Assembly (NCBI RefSeq): GCF_900129705.1
Contig: NZ_FQWO01000010.1
Location: forward strand, 62,001 to 126,000
DNA: 64,000 nt
Source of the DNA: Flavobacterium granuli
GTDB lineage: Bacteria > Bacteroidota > Bacteroidia > Flavobacteriales > Flavobacteriaceae
Direction: 5' to 3'
The translations under genes and the position numbers were made by a program. The notes beneath the pieces were generated by a model. It saw nothing but the letters and a program-made list of their open reading frames with translations, did no database searches and was not told the origin of the DNA. Below, one piece after another: positions 1-9,037 of this stretch (the stretch's first letter is position 1; the number at the start of each line of letters is the position of its first letter).

Positions 1-147
1 AGAATAGTTGTTTTAATAAAAAACATCTATAACCACAGCCATTTCAAAAGAAAAACTCCTTTTTTCTTTCACAACTTGTGAACCACTTGTGATATAAAAT
101 CAACCAATACCAACACTTTTGTACCATAACAAACTAAAACATAAGTT

Positions 148-483
148 ATGGCACTTGAAAGCAACAGCTCCACAAACACTACTAAAAACAGAATGTACCG
201 CGAGCAATTAATTACAATGGAAGACTTAAACGAATTTCGAACGCTTCTTCTCAATGATTTAAAAGGAATCATACAATCCAAACCACTACAGCAGAAACAA
301 TGGCTCAAATCCAATGAAGTTCGAAAACTGCTGAATATTTCACCAGGTACTTTACAAAACCTTCGTATTAACGGAACATTGACCTACACCAAAATCGGTG
401 GAATTATGTATTACGATCAAACTGATATTGAAAAACTTTTAAACGGAAATAAAGTAAATGCCCTTCCTACCCTTTTCAAGTAA
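148..483 (+). CDS. Helix-turn-helix (HTH_17/excisionase-like) protein
   Basis: A 111-residue protein with a polar N-terminal region and a C-terminal winged-helix DNA-binding domain at about residues 52-97. The visible motif is WLKSNEVRKLL followed by SPGTLQNLR and YTKIGGIMYY. This is the usual pattern of Bacteroidetes HTH_17 proteins carried by mobile elements, where they act as excisionase-like or regulatory DNA-binding proteins. It is the first gene of a plus-strand group that continues with a winged-helix protein and a DnaC-like ATPase, so a role in element regulation, excision or replication is inferred. A related protein is encoded at 29394-29684 in the second element. The exact target is unknown. 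Confidence 0.8.
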   Translation: MALESNSSTNTTKNRMYREQLITMEDLNEFRTLLLNDLKGIIQSKPLQQKQWLKSNEVRKLLNISPGTLQNLRINGTLTYTKIGGIMYYDQTDIEKLLNGNKVNALPTLFK

Positions 484-513
484 AGTTATCGCACGTAACG
501 AAGCAATCTCATA

Positions 514-629
514 CCGAGCACAGTCGAGGAACACTTCTCACTATTCACTTCTCACTTCTCACTAATCACCTTCATCTCGAGCGCAGTCGAGAGACATCAC
601 TCACTATTCACCACTCACTAATCACTAAC
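514..629. repeat. Two imperfect direct repeats with palindromic cores
   Basis: Two neighbouring copies (about 514-569 and 575-628) share a core of the type GAGCrCAGTCGAG, followed by a pyrimidine-rich tail made of repeated CTCAC/TTCAC and CTAATCAC words. In the second copy the core forms a short palindrome (CTCGAGCGCAGTCGAG). They lie between the HTH gene and the winged-helix gene. Short palindromic repeats with this kind of core are common between genes in Flavobacterium genomes. Their function here is not known. Confidence 0.55.
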
Positions 630-632
630 AAA

Positions 633-1490
633 ATGAACTACATCAAACACCTCACCGGATTTTTCAATAAAATCAGTTATGAAACCAACCTAAAACCAAC
701 GCACATTTCGCTCTATTTGGCTCTTTTCCAATGTTGGAACGTAAACCGATTCAATAACCCAACAAGCATATCTCGGGAAGAAATCATGAAAGCAAGTAAG
801 ATCAATTCTAAAGCAACATACCATAAGTGCATGAAAGAATTAGAACTTTTAGGGTTTATGATATACAACCCCACATTCAATCCCCACTCCTCCTCTACCA
901 TAATCATGATCAATTTCTCTGAAAAAATAGAAACAATTTCACAAACACCACAACCAACCCATTCAAATAATGAACCCGTTCACAATTTGACCAAAACAAA
1001 AAATGAACAAGTTATTGAACAGGTTAATGAACAGGTATATATATATAATAAAAAACAAACATCTAAAAACATTTTAAACAATATAAAAATAGATATAGAA
1101 AAAATTTCAAGAAATAAACCAGTTCAAAATTTGAATCCTTTAAAAAATCCAGAAGAAAAAAAAGAAAAAAGTTGCGCCAAAAAAGAAAAACCAGTTGAAC
1201 TGGAATTAATCTTCGATCACATTATCCCAACTCTTGAATTAGCGATTGATTATTTCCTTTCCCAGCAGAATACAGAAACGGAAGCCAATAAGTTTTTCAA
1301 TTACTACTCCAGCATCGGTTGGCTCATTGGTGGAAAAACAAAAATGAAAGATTGGAAAGCAGCAGCAAGAAACTGGATGCTCAACACCGCTAAGTTTGCA
1401 GCAAACGTTTCAAAATCCGATTACAACTCCCAACCAAAACCGATGCATCTGCACACGGCAACCCAAAAAAATTATGATGAACCATTGTAA
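633..1490 (+). CDS. Winged-helix replication/regulation protein of mobile element
   Basis: A 285-residue protein. Residues 1-90 form a probable winged-helix domain (LTGFFNKISYE, LKPTHISLYLALF, EEIMKASKINSKATYHKC, LLGFMIYNP). This resembles the N-terminal DNA-binding part of plasmid/phage replication or regulatory proteins in Bacteroidetes elements. The middle (about 95-190) is low-complexity, rich in Lys, Asn and Gln. The C-terminal part (about 195-260) contains FFNYYSSIGWLIGG and MKDWKAAARNWM, a DnaD/DnaT-like helicase-loading signature seen in replication organisers. It overlaps the downstream DnaC-like ATPase gene by 17 bases. I infer that it recruits that ATPase at an element origin. A shorter protein with the same N-terminal domain is encoded at 30222-30518. 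Confidence 0.65.
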   Translation: MNYIKHLTGFFNKISYETNLKPTHISLYLALFQCWNVNRFNNPTSISREEIMKASKINSKATYHKCMKELELLGFMIYNPTFNPHSSSTIIMINFSEKIETISQTPQPTHSNNEPVHNLTKTKNEQVIEQVNEQVYIYNKKQTSKNILNNIKIDIEKISRNKPVQNLNPLKNPEEKKEKSCAKKEKPVELELIFDHIIPTLELAIDYFLSQQNTETEANKFFNYYSSIGWLIGGKTKMKDWKAAARNWMLNTAKFAANVSKSDYNSQPKPMHLHTATQKNYDEPL

Positions 1491-2133
1491 ATCCGTCCGT
1501 GAAACCTTCGTGGTCCACAAAGGTTTCAAAGTGTATAATTTCCGGAAATGTCTAGATTACCTCGAAAACCAAGGAAAAATAAACTACGGAAATTCATTTC
1601 AAATTAACGAAACAGACCACCCAACCATTTACAAATTGTTGATTTATATGATTCAAGACGATAGAGCAGCCTTAAACTTAAAGATTGATCTTTCAAAAGG
1701 TATTCTTATCTCTGGAGCAATTGGTTGCGGCAAAACATCCCTTATGAACTTAGTACGCCCCTTTGCGTATCAAAACTTCGACTATAAAATCAAAACATGC
1801 CGAGAAGTCTCTTTTGAGTTTGCAAAAAATGGTTTTGAGGCTATCAACTGTTACACTTTGAAGCAAGCCAATCAATCAAAACTAACTGGTTATTGCTTTG
1901 ACGATTTAGGTGCCGAACAGCAAATAAAACACTTCGGTAACGATTGCAACGTCATGGCTGAGGTACTCATTAGCCGTTATGAACAGTTTGTCGAAAACAA
2001 ATCCGTCACGCACATTACCACCAACCTCTCCGCTTCCGAAATAGAAAACAACTACGGCAACAGACTCCGTTCCAGAATGAGAGCCATGTTCAACCTCATC
2101 ACATTCGATAAAGAAACAAAGGATAAACGTTAA
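1474..2133 (+). CDS. DnaC/IstB-like P-loop ATPase
   Basis: The ATG ATG at 1474 is chosen as start because it overlaps the end of the previous gene by only 17 bases; the frame is open further upstream to 1396. The resulting protein has about 219 residues. It has a Walker A motif GAIGCGKTS at residues 81-89, a Walker B motif FDDLG at 142-146 and a sensor-like segment ITTNLSASEIE followed by YGNRLRSRM. This is the arrangement of AAA+ helicase loaders of the DnaC/IstB type. With the winged-helix gene before it, it probably forms a replication-initiation module of the mobile element. A role as accessory ATPase of a transposition system is the alternative, but no transposase lies next to it. Confidence 0.75.
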   Translation: MMNHCKSVRETFVVHKGFKVYNFRKCLDYLENQGKINYGNSFQINETDHPTIYKLLIYMIQDDRAALNLKIDLSKGILISGAIGCGKTSLMNLVRPFAYQNFDYKIKTCREVSFEFAKNGFEAINCYTLKQANQSKLTGYCFDDLGAEQQIKHFGNDCNVMAEVLISRYEQFVENKSVTHITTNLSASEIENNYGNRLRSRMRAMFNLITFDKETKDKR

Positions 2134-2207
2134 TGCAAACAAATACATCTGACAATCGTAGTTCAACCCGCCCTTTGACTGTGGCAGCCGGGCACCCGTT
2201 TTTCGAA

Positions 2208-2275
2208 AATTCTGAAAAAATCCAACGCTGTTTGACCCCGAAAACTTTCGGGGGAGTTTGTTGGATTTCAGAATT
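2208..2275. other. Large noncoding two-stage inverted repeat
   Basis: The 264-base gap between the DnaC-like gene and the next gene holds an extended inverted repeat. The outer arms are 2208-2226 and 2260-2275 (AATTCTGA...ATCCAAC against GTTGGAT...TCAGAATT, with a 3-base bulge in a run of A). Inside lies a perfect 8-bp inverted repeat CCCCGAAA-AC-TTTCGGGG at 2236-2253. The 2-base spacer makes the inner part more suitable for a DNA cruciform or a protein-binding palindrome than for a simple RNA terminator, and no T-run follows. Next to a replication module, an origin, a transfer origin or a regulator site are all possible. Confidence 0.6.
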
Positions 2276-2397
2276 GAGAAAATAGCGGGTCGGCGAACAG
2301 TCCAGGGCTAGCGTTTTTTGTTTCTTTTTTGGGCAATGCAAAAAAGAAAAAATAGAAATCAAAAACCTGAAAATTTAAACCTGAAAAAAAACAACAA

Positions 2398-3051
2398 ATG
2401 AGAAAAATCAACACTTTCTGGAACTGGTTCCAAGACAATAATAAAACCATCAAAAACGGCATTAACGAAACCCCTAAAAACCAAAAAAATATCACTTTTT
2501 GGATGAACAAAAACCTGGGCTACTATTGTAAAGAAATCGATTTTATCATCATCTTCCCAAATAAGAATACGGATAAAACCGAACTCATCATAACCGCTAA
2601 CGGCAACCCTGACTATTTCGGTCAAGTAATTAATTTGGTAGATAAGGCACCCCTCTTAAGAAAATGGAAATTCACAGCCTTCATTCAACCAACCGAAAGA
2701 ATTAATGAAATTATCAATGGATTGGACGAACCATACATCTTGAAAGAAATTAGTTTAAAAGCCAGCGATACCAAATTTCTTTCTCTAGATTATGATGAGA
2801 AAACAGATAAGTACGACATAATAGTTTTTCTTAAAAACTACAATCTCTATTGTGATACCAAAACTTTAAAACAAGCTATATTTATCATTCTACAAAATAG
2901 CATAGCAGAAAATTCACTTTTCCAAAACATCAATTTTGTACAGCTGGCACAAATGCCGAATAACAATGAGGAATTGATTCATTTATACGATTTTCAAAGC
3001 TATATTGATACTTTTAATTCATACATATTAAAAAATAAAAGTGTTAAGTAA
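2398..3051 (+). CDS. Conserved hypothetical protein
   Basis: A 217-residue soluble protein without signal peptide. It starts with FWNWFQDNNKT and contains LGYYCKEIDFIIIF, ELIITANGNPDYF and LVDKAPLLRKWKFTAF. I recognise this pattern as a family of conserved Flavobacteria/Bacteroidetes hypothetical proteins, but I know of no proven function. It stands alone between the noncoding inverted repeat and the type I restriction operon on the same strand. The next gene begins 130 bases downstream, so co-transcription is possible but not obvious. No catalytic motif is visible. Confidence 0.6.
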   Translation: MRKINTFWNWFQDNNKTIKNGINETPKNQKNITFWMNKNLGYYCKEIDFIIIFPNKNTDKTELIITANGNPDYFGQVINLVDKAPLLRKWKFTAFIQPTERINEIINGLDEPYILKEISLKASDTKFLSLDYDEKTDKYDIIVFLKNYNLYCDTKTLKQAIFIILQNSIAENSLFQNINFVQLAQMPNNNEELIHLYDFQSYIDTFNSYILKNKSVK

Positions 3052-3181
3052 TACTAATTTTATTTAATTTCAAAAAAAAAAACACCCCCTTTACGGTCTT
3101 ACGCATTCTGCACGAAATTATTTTCAATACCTTAGCAATTATTAACTCATTAATTAGATTCTGATTTTTTAAATTAAAAAA

Positions 3182-6100
3182 ATGACTTCAAAATTCTCAT
3201 TTCTACAAATAAATTATCCTGAATTATTCACAATTAGTGAGTTATCTGAAAAATTAATACATATTGATCCCAGTTCATCATTGTCAAAATCTCGATTATT
3301 TTCGGAGAAATTGGCTGTTTTAATATGGCAATTTGAGGATTTAGGCTTTTTTGATGGAGTCCAACTAGAACGTATCAATCAATTATTCTACAAAAACTGT
3401 ATTCCTGATGTGATTAAAGATATTTTTCATGCTATTAGAAAGTCAGGAAATAAGGCTAGTCATGATGGAAGTGGTTCTCAATCGGAAGCATTGTTTATTT
3501 TGAAAAAAAGCTTTCAATTGGCTCAATGGTTTTATGAAACCTACGAAAATGAATATATTGAAACTACCGAATACCAACTCCCTGAAGATAATCAAAAAGT
3601 TAGTTTAGGTAAGCTAAATGCAGAGTTAGAAAGATTATCAAATCAAGTAATCGATTATCAGGCAAAAATTGCCACTTTCAATGCTACTCCAGAATTGGTT
3701 ATAGAACGCCAACGCCGCGCCATAACCAATGCCAACAATATTGGTAAAACCGAGGCAGAAACACGAGCCATTATCGACGAACAATTGCGGGAAGCAGGAT
3801 GGGAATGTGATACGGAAACCATCAATTTTAAAATAAAAAAATCATTACCCGAAAAAGGAAAAAACAAAGCGATTGCAGAATGGGCTTGCAATGGCAAATG
3901 GGCTGATTATGCCTTATTTGTTGGCACAAAACTATATGGAATTGTCGAAGCTAAAAAATTTGCTACCGATATTTCGACCAATTTAAATCAGTCTAAAATG
4001 TACGCCGAGCATGTACATCATCAGGAATCTTTTCAGTTCTTAACCCCAACGTTTTGGGATCAGAGTTCCTATAAAATCCCTTTTTTATTTTCGACCAATG
4101 GACGGAACTATTTAGAGCAAATTAAAACGAAAAGCGGGATTTGGTTTCTTGATATTCGCAAAGAACACAATCGTGCTGAAGCATTGCGAGGTTGGTTCTC
4201 CCCAGAAGGATTGGTTGATTTGTATGATAGAGATATTGCGATTGCAAATACCCGTCTACAAGAAAGTGATTATGACTATTTACAGAAACAAAGCGGATTG
4301 GGTTTACGTTATTATCAAATTGATGCCATAAGAGCGGTTGAGGATAAGATTATAAACCAGCCCCAAGACAAACGTTCATTATTGGTTATGGCTACCGGAA
4401 CCGGAAAGACCAGAACGGTTATTGGTTTGGCATATCGTTTTATAAAATCGGATCGTTTCAAAAGAATATTGTTTCTTACCGACAGACGATTGCTCGCCAC
4501 CCAAGCATTAGGCAACTTTATGGATAACAAAGTCCATGATTTAAATACTTTTGGAAACGTTTACAACATAGAAGAATTGAAAACGATTGTTCCAGATACA
4601 GAAACCCGTTTGCATTTTGCAACCGTTCAAAGTTTAGTCAAACGACTTTTTTATTCAGAAAATGACATTTTACCTATCGATACTTATGATTGCATCATTA
4701 TTGATGAAGCGCATCGAGGCTATAATTTAGATAAAGAAATGGACGAAGGCGATCTGTATTTCAAAGATGAGAATGATTATGTGGGCCAATACAAAAGAGT
4801 CATCGAATATTTCAACGCCTACATTATTGGATTAACAGCTACTCCAGCATTACATACCACTCAAATTTTCGGAAACGCAGTTCATAATTATTCCTATCGT
4901 GAAGCAGTTGTTGATGGTTTTCTTACCGATCACGAACCGCCTTTTATTTTGAAAACCAAGTTGAGTGAAGAAGGTATTTTATGGAAAAAAGGGGAAAAAC
5001 CAAAAGTCTTTATTGCCGAAACCAATACGATCGAAGAATTAGCGGAGCTCGAAGACGAATTGCACCTTGAGATTGAGCAATTCAATAAAATGGTGATTAC
5101 CGAGCCTTTTAACCGAGCCATTATCAAACAATTGGTACAAGAATTAGATCCAGAAAGTGATGAAAAAACGCTGGTTTTTGCTGTTCGTGACAGTCATGCT
5201 GATCTAATTGTACAATTATTATATGAAGAATTCGCTGCTATTGGTTTAGATGTAGCACCTGGTGTTATAGAAAAAATTACGGGCAAAGCCCATGATGTTG
5301 ATAGTTTGGTCAAACGTTTCAAAAACGAAAAGTTCCCAAACATTGTGGTTACGGTCGATTTATTGACTACCGGAATAGACGTACCTCAAATTACCAATTT
5401 AGTTTTTATTCGCAGAGTACGTTCCCGCATCTTATTTGAGCAAATGATTGGTCGTGCCACACGTTTGTGTCCGGAAATTGACAAACAATTTTTCAGGATT
5501 TACGATGCCGTACGGGTTTATGAAGCTTTAGAGCCATACACCCAAATGAAAACCGTTTCTAATCCTTCTATTTCTTTTACTAAATTGATCGAAGAATTAG
5601 ATTTTATTGATACACCTGAACGTGCCAAAAAACAATTGGAACAGATTATAGCAAAATTGCAGCGCAAGAAGAAATCGATAAAAGAAGAACAACTGGATCA
5701 ATTCATTTACATTGCCAAGGGAGATAGTCCAGAGGATTTTATAGAATTATTGAAAACTATTGATGGCGAGAATGCCAAAGCAGTACTGGCCGAATATTCC
5801 AGTTTATGGCAATTTCTAGACGAAAAAATATACCAACCCAAACTGCAATTGGTATCGGATCATCATGATGAAATCATAGGTATAGATCGTGGATATGGCA
5901 AAGCCAACAAACCTGAAGATTATATAGAAGGCTTCAAAAAATTTATCGAAGAGAACCGTAATAAAATTATAGCACTGAATGTAGTGTGTACCAAACCTTC
6001 TGAACTGGACAGGAAATCATTGAAAGAATTAAAAATGATGTTAGACCAAGAAGGATACAACGCCATGACGTTGCACACGGCTTGGAAAACGACCAAAAAC

Positions 6101-6409
6101 GAAGATATTGCAGCCGACATTATTTCGTATATAAGAACAATGGCTTTGGATACTGATTTGATAAGCCACGAAAAGCGCATAGAAAATGCCATTAACAAAG
6201 TGAAAATGCTAAAACCTTGGAATAAAATCCAACAAAAATGGATAGAACGTTTTGAGGCGCAATTGCTAAAAGAAACGGTTTTGACCAAAGAAGATTTGGA
6301 TGCCAAACCTTTTAGCGATGATGGCGGTTTTACGCGTTTGAATAAGATTTTCGATAATGAGTTGGAAAATATTTTAGTGGTCTTGAATGATAATTTATAT
6401 ACGGCATAA
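3182..6409 (+). CDS. hsdR: Type I restriction enzyme, R (translocase/nuclease) subunit
   Basis: A 1075-residue protein, a normal length for HsdR. An N-terminal DUF4145-like helical domain (about 30-135) is followed by the nuclease domain, with the PD-(D/E)XK residues D242 and E256-A-K258 in the segment YGIVEAKKF. The SF2 helicase motor has motif I MATGTGKT at 403-410 and motif II DEAH at 508-511, followed by GLTATPAL and a motif VI-like segment QMIGRATRL. The C-terminus matches the EcoEI-type R-subunit extension. It should cut DNA after ATP-driven translocation when HsdM/HsdS meet unmethylated sites. It is the first gene of the order hsdR, rhuM-fic, hsdM, hsdS. No disruption is visible. Confidence 0.95.
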   Translation: MTSKFSFLQINYPELFTISELSEKLIHIDPSSSLSKSRLFSEKLAVLIWQFEDLGFFDGVQLERINQLFYKNCIPDVIKDIFHAIRKSGNKASHDGSGSQSEALFILKKSFQLAQWFYETYENEYIETTEYQLPEDNQKVSLGKLNAELERLSNQVIDYQAKIATFNATPELVIERQRRAITNANNIGKTEAETRAIIDEQLREAGWECDTETINFKIKKSLPEKGKNKAIAEWACNGKWADYALFVGTKLYGIVEAKKFATDISTNLNQSKMYAEHVHHQESFQFLTPTFWDQSSYKIPFLFSTNGRNYLEQIKTKSGIWFLDIRKEHNRAEALRGWFSPEGLVDLYDRDIAIANTRLQESDYDYLQKQSGLGLRYYQIDAIRAVEDKIINQPQDKRSLLVMATGTGKTRTVIGLAYRFIKSDRFKRILFLTDRRLLATQALGNFMDNKVHDLNTFGNVYNIEELKTIVPDTETRLHFATVQSLVKRLFYSENDILPIDTYDCIIIDEAHRGYNLDKEMDEGDLYFKDENDYVGQYKRVIEYFNAYIIGLTATPALHTTQIFGNAVHNYSYREAVVDGFLTDHEPPFILKTKLSEEGILWKKGEKPKVFIAETNTIEELAELEDELHLEIEQFNKMVITEPFNRAIIKQLVQELDPESDEKTLVFAVRDSHADLIVQLLYEEFAAIGLDVAPGVIEKITGKAHDVDSLVKRFKNEKFPNIVVTVDLLTTGIDVPQITNLVFIRRVRSRILFEQMIGRATRLCPEIDKQFFRIYDAVRVYEALEPYTQMKTVSNPSISFTKLIEELDFIDTPERAKKQLEQIIAKLQRKKKSIKEEQLDQFIYIAKGDSPEDFIELLKTIDGENAKAVLAEYSSLWQFLDEKIYQPKLQLVSDHHDEIIGIDRGYGKANKPEDYIEGFKKFIEENRNKIIALNVVCTKPSELDRKSLKELKMMLDQEGYNAMTLHTAWKTTKNEDIAADIISYIRTMALDTDLISHEKRIENAINKVKMLKPWNKIQQKWIERFEAQLLKETVLTKEDLDAKPFSDDGGFTRLNKIFDNELENILVVLNDNLYTA

Positions 6410-6561
6410 AGCAAATTAGACTGCAACTTGCGTAAAAAACGGCACAAGTTGAAAAATAAAATTTATAAAATGCAATGTGCAACATTTGCACATACCACTC
6501 TTCATGATGAACCAAAAGGAAAAACAATGAGATTTTTAGTATACTTTAATATCGTTTCTTA

Positions 6562-7533
6562 ATGAGTGAAATACAAATATATAATTCACCTGAAAATCTA
6601 ACTCAAATTGAGGTGACTTTTGAGAATGAGACTGTGTGGTTAAATCAGGAGCAACTGGTGCATTTGTTCCAAAGAGATCAATCCGTTATTTCAAGGCATA
6701 TCCGTAATGTATTCAAAGAAGGTGAGTTAGACGAAAAAAGCAATATGCAAAAAATGCATATTGCAAATTCTGACAAGCCAGTAACGGTATACAACCTCGA
6801 CGTAATCATTTCCGTTGGCTATCGTGTGAAATCCAAGCAAGGCACACAATTCCGCCAATGGGCAACCCAACGATTAAAGGATTATTTGGTGCAGGGATAT
6901 GCCTTGAACGAAAAACGTTTACAAGAAGCTTCAGGCAAATTTCATGATTTACAAAATGCCATAAAGCTAGCTGCCAAAGCAGGAAATTTAGAAAGCTTGT
7001 CTTCTGTTGAAGCAAAAGGAATTCTGGGCGTTTTAGAACAATATGCGTATGCGTTAGAAACTTTAGACAAATACGATCATCAAAAACTAACCATAGATAT
7101 TCCTTTTGAGGAAGAGAAAATTCAAAAGCTCACTTATGAAAAGGCAATAAAAGAAATAATAATCTGGAGAGATTTTCAAAAAGCAGGTAATTTATTTGGC
7201 AACGAAAAAGATCAATCCTTTAAAAGTTCACTGGAAACTATTTATCAAACTTTTGATAGCGTAGATTTGTACCCAACTATCGAGGAAAAAGCAGCTAATT
7301 TGCTGTATTTCATTGTGAAAAACCATTCTTTTTCTGATGGAAATAAACGGATTGCCGCAGGACTGTTTGTTTATTTTTTAGACCTAAATAACAGATTGCT
7401 AAATGATTTAGGAAACAAAAGAATTGGCGATAATGCCTTAGTAGCCATAACGATCATGATTGCCGAAAGCAAATCCGACGAAAAAGACATGATGGTCAAA
7501 TTAGTGGTCAATTTGATTAATAACAAAAACTAA
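6562..7533 (+). CDS. rhuM: RhuM-Fic/Doc fusion protein
   Basis: A 323-residue protein with an N-terminal RhuM/virulence-type domain (about 1-115: VWLNQEQLVHLFQRDQSVI, HIRNVFKEGEL, VYNLDVIISVGYRVKS, FRQWATQRLKDYL). The C-terminal Fic/Doc domain is at about 185-320. Its active-site loop is HSFSDGNKR at residues 255-263, which keeps the catalytic His and the GNKR anion-binding segment, so NMP- or phosphate-transfer activity is possible. It lies between hsdR and hsdM on the same strand. Such genes are a recurring insert in type I restriction loci. Whether it regulates the system or acts as a companion toxin is not established. Confidence 0.88.
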   Translation: MSEIQIYNSPENLTQIEVTFENETVWLNQEQLVHLFQRDQSVISRHIRNVFKEGELDEKSNMQKMHIANSDKPVTVYNLDVIISVGYRVKSKQGTQFRQWATQRLKDYLVQGYALNEKRLQEASGKFHDLQNAIKLAAKAGNLESLSSVEAKGILGVLEQYAYALETLDKYDHQKLTIDIPFEEEKIQKLTYEKAIKEIIIWRDFQKAGNLFGNEKDQSFKSSLETIYQTFDSVDLYPTIEEKAANLLYFIVKNHSFSDGNKRIAAGLFVYFLDLNNRLLNDLGNKRIGDNALVAITIMIAESKSDEKDMMVKLVVNLINNKN

Positions 7534-7576
7534 ACGGTTTAATAACTTTAAACCTTAAAATTAAATAAAAATTAGA

Positions 7577-9037
7577 ATGAGCGCAGAAGAAATTGCCAAT
7601 AAACTCTGGAACCTATGTAATGTATTACGTGACGATGGAGTAACCTACCACCAATACTTAAACGAATTAACCTATATATTATTCCTGAAGTTATCTGAAG
7701 TAAAAAAGTTCGAAGAACACATTCCGGAAGAATACCGCTGGCAACGTTTTGTAAAAGAACACGATAATGCCGAAGCTTTTTTGCGTTACCGTAAATTCCT
7801 AGCTGAGGTAAGTGCAATGACAACTAGTGACAGTATAAAGGAAATTTATACCGATGCTTCTACCAGTTTACGCAAACCCGTAAACTTCAATACACTGGTT
7901 CAGGCCATAGATAAACTGGATTGGTACGAAGAAAACGATCGTGATGTCATGGGTGATATTTACGAGAGTTTACTAGAAAAAAATGCAGGAGAGAAAAAAA
8001 GTGGTGCCGGACAATATTTTACCCCACGCCCTCTTATCAATATCATGATTGATCTAATGGCTCCAAAAGTAGGTGAACGTTGGAACGATCCCGCGGCCGG
8101 AACTTTTGGATTTATGATTTCTGCGGATCATTACTTGCGCAGCAAATACGATAACTATTTTAAACTGGACGAAAAGGAACGTAAGTTTCAGGAAGAAGAA
8201 GCCTTCTCAGGGGTAGAACTTGTGGGCGATGCGCACAGACTAGCCTTAATGAATGCCCGATTGCACGGAATGGAAAGCCGTATCTATTTGCAGGATACCT
8301 TGACTGAATTTGGTAAAAGCCTGAAAGATTTTGATGGCGTCTTAGCCAATCCTCCTTTTGGAACCAAGCAAGGTGGTGAACGACCAACACGGGACGATTT
8401 TACGTTCCCAACAGCCAACAAACAACTGAACTTTTTACAGCACATTTACCGTAGTTTAAAGAAAGACGGCAAAGCCCGTGCAGCAGTAGTCTTGCCCGAT
8501 AACGTGCTCTTTGAAGATGGAGACGGACAAAAAATACGCCGTGACTTAATGGACAAATGCAACTTGCATACTATTTTGCGTTTGCCAACAGGTATTTTTT
8601 ATGCTGCAGGAGTTAAAACCAACGTACTCTTTTTTACCCGTGAAAAGACGGAAACCAACAATACCCAAAACGTTTGGTTTTACGACATGCGTACCAATGC
8701 ACCAAGCTACGGAAAACGCACCCCATTTACCGAAAAAGCCTTTGAAGATTTTGTTTTAGCTTACACAGGAGGAATTCCTTTTGATAAAGTAGAAGCCGAT
8801 TATGATGGGTTGGTGAATGAAAAAAATAGAGCCAAAATAAAAGATGAGCGCTGGAACCGCATTTCGCGTGCTGATATAGAAAAGAAAAGCTACAGTTTAG
8901 ATTTAGGTTTGATAGCCGACAGTTCTTTGACCAACAGTGATGATTTGGGAGAGCCAATTGATATTGCCAAGGAAGCCTTAAATGAATTGCAAAGCATTAC
9001 CGAGCAATTGAATGCGATGATAAAAGAATTAAACTAA
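7577..9037 (+). CDS. hsdM: Type I DNA methyltransferase, M subunit
   Basis: A 486-residue N6-adenine methyltransferase subunit. The N-terminal helical domain (about 1-140) is followed by the SAM-binding motif DPAAGTFGF at 171-179 and the catalytic motif IV NPPF at 258-261. The segment GAGQYFTPRPL before motif I is typical of HsdM. It transfers methyl groups to adenine at the target defined by HsdS and is part of the restriction complex with HsdR. Its TAA stop overlaps the hsdS start by one base (TAATG), which indicates translational coupling. No defect is visible. Confidence 0.95.
   Translation: MSAEEIANKLWNLCNVLRDDGVTYHQYLNELTYILFLKLSEVKKFEEHIPEEYRWQRFVKEHDNAEAFLRYRKFLAEVSAMTTSDSIKEIYTDASTSLRKPVNFNTLVQAIDKLDWYEENDRDVMGDIYESLLEKNAGEKKSGAGQYFTPRPLINIMIDLMAPKVGERWNDPAAGTFGFMISADHYLRSKYDNYFKLDEKERKFQEEEAFSGVELVGDAHRLALMNARLHGMESRIYLQDTLTEFGKSLKDFDGVLANPPFGTKQGGERPTRDDFTFPTANKQLNFLQHIYRSLKKDGKARAAVVLPDNVLFEDGDGQKIRRDLMDKCNLHTILRLPTGIFYAAGVKTNVLFFTREKTETNNTQNVWFYDMRTNAPSYGKRTPFTEKAFEDFVLAYTGGIPFDKVEADYDGLVNEKNRAKIKDERWNRISRADIEKKSYSLDLGLIADSSLTNSDDLGEPIDIAKEALNELQSITEQLNAMIKELN

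Noticed and set aside
5920-6447. 175-codon frame on the minus strand
   Set aside because: It lies opposite the end of hsdR, has Ser/Phe-rich shadow composition and no family resemblance.
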